From contig NZ_LFVY01000003.1 in the NCBI RefSeq assembly GCF_001050155.1, positions 62,001 to 126,000 of the forward strand: a DNA stretch of 64,000 nt. The letters are read 5' to 3'. Made by a program: the position numbers and the translations under genes. This stretch comes from Nitratireductor soli (GTDB lineage Bacteria > Pseudomonadota > Alphaproteobacteria > Rhizobiales > Rhizobiaceae). The notes under the pieces were generated by a model. It was not told the DNA's origin, did no database searches, and was given only the letters and a program-made list of their open reading frames with translations. This document shows, piece after piece, positions 62,314 to 64,000 of this stretch; within the stretch, counting starts at the first letter, position 1; each line of letters opens with the position of its first letter.

Positions 62314-63527
62314 CGATGCGGCGCGGCGCCTGCCCCACCCTTCTCCAGCCGATGCAAACCGGCGACGGGCTGCTGGTGCGCTTTGCGCCCGGCCCTGGCC
62401 GGTTGACACCCGTGCGGCTGAGGGCCATCGGCCAGGCGGCGGAGCAGCATGGCAACGGCCTCGTCGAGATCACCTCGCGCGGCAAGCTGCAGGTCCGCGG
62501 CCTGAGCGCGCAGAGCGCGCCATTGCTTGGCGAGCGAATTGTCCAACTGGACCTCGGCTTGGCCGATGGGCTTCAGGCGGAGGTCGGAGCGCTCGCCGGA
62601 TCGGCGGCGGATGAAATCGCCGATCCCCTGCCGCTGGCAACCACGGTCGCGCAACTGGCCGCCGACAATGGCTTGACCCATGCGCTTGCGCCGAAAGTGT
62701 CGGTCACGATCGACGGCGGCGGCGCGTTGCATCTGGCTGAGATCGGCGCGGACATCAAGATCGAGGCGATATCAGGCGCCCGCTGGCGGATCGGCATCGG
62801 CGGCAACAGCGCCAAGGCACGTTGGCTTGGCCAGGGCGATGCGGCGCAAACGGCACGGACCGCCATCGTCATCCTCGGCCTGCTGGCCAACAAAGGCGCT
62901 GCGATGCGTGTCCAGCACCTGCACGGCGATCTGCTGGACGGGCTTGCAGCGGATTTGGCGCCAACCGCGCCATTGCCGGCCTTTGATCACCCTTCGCCTG
63001 TCGGCGTCTTTCCCCTGCGCGACGGGAGCGAAGCATATGGCTTCGCCCTGCCCTTCGGCCAGGCGCGCGGCCAGGATCTGGCGGCCTTCGCCGAGGCGGC
63101 CATCGACGCCACCGAGATCAGGCTCGCGCCCGGCGGCGGGCTGCTTGTCCTCGGCCTGCCGGAAGATCAGGCACCAGCCTTGCGCGAAACCGCCAGGCGA
63201 CTGGACTTCATCGCCGATCCGACGGACACGCGCCTCTCCATCGTCGCTTGCGCCGGTGCGCCCTCTTGTGCGGCCGCGCTTTTCGACGCCAAGGCCGTGG
63301 GCCGTGACCTGGCCAGCTCGGGCCTGCTCGACGGGTCGCTGCGCGTGCATCTCGCCGCCTGCGCCAAGCTGTGCGCCCAGCCCGCCGGCCCAAAGATCAC
63401 CCTGATCGGCCGCAAACGCGGCTGCACGCTTGCCGCCGACAACGCCACACCCGCCGATGCGCTTGAAGCCTTTCTCGGCGAGCGCGGCGAAGCGCATCGC
63501 ACCACGCCCCGCCGAAAGAAAACCTGA
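62310..63527 (+). CDS. cobG: Precorrin-3B synthase
   Basis: 405 residues from MTMRRGACPTLLQPMQTGDG. CobG is a sulfite/nitrite-reductase-like monooxygenase that uses O2, which marks the aerobic route. The N-terminal ferredoxin-like half contains FAPGPGRLTPVRLRAIGQAA and VEITSRGKLQVRGL. The 4Fe-4S/siroheme-type cysteines are in IVACAGAPSCAAALF and LAACAKLCAQPAGPKI. It overlaps cobN by 4 bp and touches cobH by one base (TGATG). Confidence 0.94.
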   Translation: MTMRRGACPTLLQPMQTGDGLLVRFAPGPGRLTPVRLRAIGQAAEQHGNGLVEITSRGKLQVRGLSAQSAPLLGERIVQLDLGLADGLQAEVGALAGSAADEIADPLPLATTVAQLAADNGLTHALAPKVSVTIDGGGALHLAEIGADIKIEAISGARWRIGIGGNSAKARWLGQGDAAQTARTAIVILGLLANKGAAMRVQHLHGDLLDGLAADLAPTAPLPAFDHPSPVGVFPLRDGSEAYGFALPFGQARGQDLAAFAEAAIDATEIRLAPGGGLLVLGLPEDQAPALRETARRLDFIADPTDTRLSIVACAGAPSCAAALFDAKAVGRDLASSGLLDGSLRVHLAACAKLCAQPAGPKITLIGRKRGCTLAADNATPADALEAFLGERGEAHRTTPRRKKT

Positions 63528-64000
63528 TGCCCCAGACCGACTACATACGCGACGGCAATGCCATATATGAGCAGTCCTTCGCCATCATCCGCGCCGAGGC
63601 AGACCTTGCCCGCTTCTCCGAGGAGGAGGCCGATGTGGCGGTGCGCATGATCCACGCCTGCGGACTGGTCGAGGCAGCGCGGCATTTCGTCTTCTCGCCC
63701 GGTTTCGTGGGAGCGGCGCGCAGCGCGTTGAAAGCCGGCGCGCCGATCCTGTGTGACGCGGAGATGGTGGCGCGCGGCGTGACGCGGACCCGCCTGCCCG
63801 CCGAAAACGATGTGATCTGCACCCTGCGCGATCCGCGCACCGCGGTGCTGGCCGAGGAGATCGGCAACACGCGTTCGGCGGCGGCGCTGGAATTGTGGGA
63901 CGAACGGCTGGAGGGCGCGCTGGTCGCCATCGGCAATGCGCCGACGGCCTTGTTCCACCTGCTCGACATGCTCAACGCCGGCGCGCCAAAACCCGCCGCC
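63527..64000 (+). CDS. cobH: Precorrin-8X methylmutase (partial, cut by window end)
   Basis: 158 codons are visible. CobH moves a methyl group from C-11 to C-12 to give hydrogenobyrinic acid. Conserved stretches are DYIRDGNAIYEQSFAIIRAE, AVRMIHACGLVEAARHFVFS (with the catalytic His), CDAEMVARGVTRTRLPAEND and VAIGNAPTALFHLLDMLNAG. Full CobH is about 210 residues, so about 50 lie beyond the window. The start ATG overlaps the cobG stop by one base. Confidence 0.95.
   Translation, partial: MPQTDYIRDGNAIYEQSFAIIRAEADLARFSEEEADVAVRMIHACGLVEAARHFVFSPGFVGAARSALKAGAPILCDAEMVARGVTRTRLPAENDVICTLRDPRTAVLAEEIGNTRSAAALELWDERLEGALVAIGNAPTALFHLLDMLNAGAPKPAA

Noticed and set aside
60301-62409. 702-codon minus-strand ORF opposite cobN
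   Set aside because: Antisense shadow of cobN, with shadow-type composition.

Overview
The window reads as chromosome from an alphaproteobacterium of the order Hyphomicrobiales, most like the Phyllobacteriaceae (Mesorhizobium, Aminobacter and relatives). This rests on high GC, dense co-directional operons with 1-4 bp overlaps, several CUT1-type sugar ABC transporters, an aerobic (cobN/cobG/cobH) cobalamin pathway, the gene order thiC-thiO-thiS-thiG-thiE-thiD, a rhizobial-type short flagellin, and four copies of a ~102 bp intergenic palindromic repeat resembling rhizobial intergenic mosaic elements. No tRNA, rRNA, CRISPR array, intact insertion sequence or prophage was recognised.

Layout. 1-4.1 kb: end of a dipeptide-type ABC operon with a fused double ATPase and two M20 amidohydrolases. 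4.2-5.9 kb: an Lrp regulator divergent from ACC deaminase (acdS). 6.1-9.3 kb: minus-strand accessory block: GFA-family protein, ArsR/SRPBCC pair with a perfect operator, soxR with its own soxbox, and a RES/Xre toxin-antitoxin pair. 9.3-14.9 kb: glucose/mannose-type ABC transporter with a divergent LacI regulator and a palindromic operator. 14.9-19.9 kb: TetR regulator divergent from an RND efflux pump. 19.9-20.8 kb: repeat, remnant of an ECF41-type sigma factor, and a DUF4168 secreted protein. 21.0-27.1 kb: thiamine biosynthesis operon under a TPP riboswitch, split by a BrnT/BrnA toxin-antitoxin pair on the opposite strand.

27.2-40.2 kb is the most mosaic part: an aminotransferase with divergent GntR regulator, two decayed genes flanking a TetR gene, then the biotin ECF transporter bioMNY followed by a thiolase, an acyl-CoA ligase, a hotdog thioesterase, an enoyl-reductase-like MDR protein and a stand-alone biotin protein ligase, then an isolated flagellin and a GNAT acetyltransferase. 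The association of biotin uptake with an acyl-CoA ligase and thiolase recalls Bacillus subtilis yhfUTS. I regard this as the best candidate for an undescribed pathway.

40.2-44.4 kb: ugpBAEC glycerol-3-phosphate transporter. 44.6-47.3 kb: a membrane-lipid operon (acyltransferase, CDP-diacylglycerol synthase-like, small membrane protein, CDP-alcohol phosphotransferase with an altered metal motif). 47.2-52.2 kb: DUF4287, purU, a GntR regulator, a luciferase-like flavin monooxygenase and an NhaC antiporter. 52.2-64 kb: cobalamin region: tyrosine phosphatase-cobC, divergent cobD, then cbtB-cbtA-cobP-cobO on the minus strand and DUF1636-cobW-cobN-cobG-cobH on the plus strand. These last two operons diverge from a pair of cobalamin riboswitches whose cores form a 72 bp near-perfect inverted repeat.
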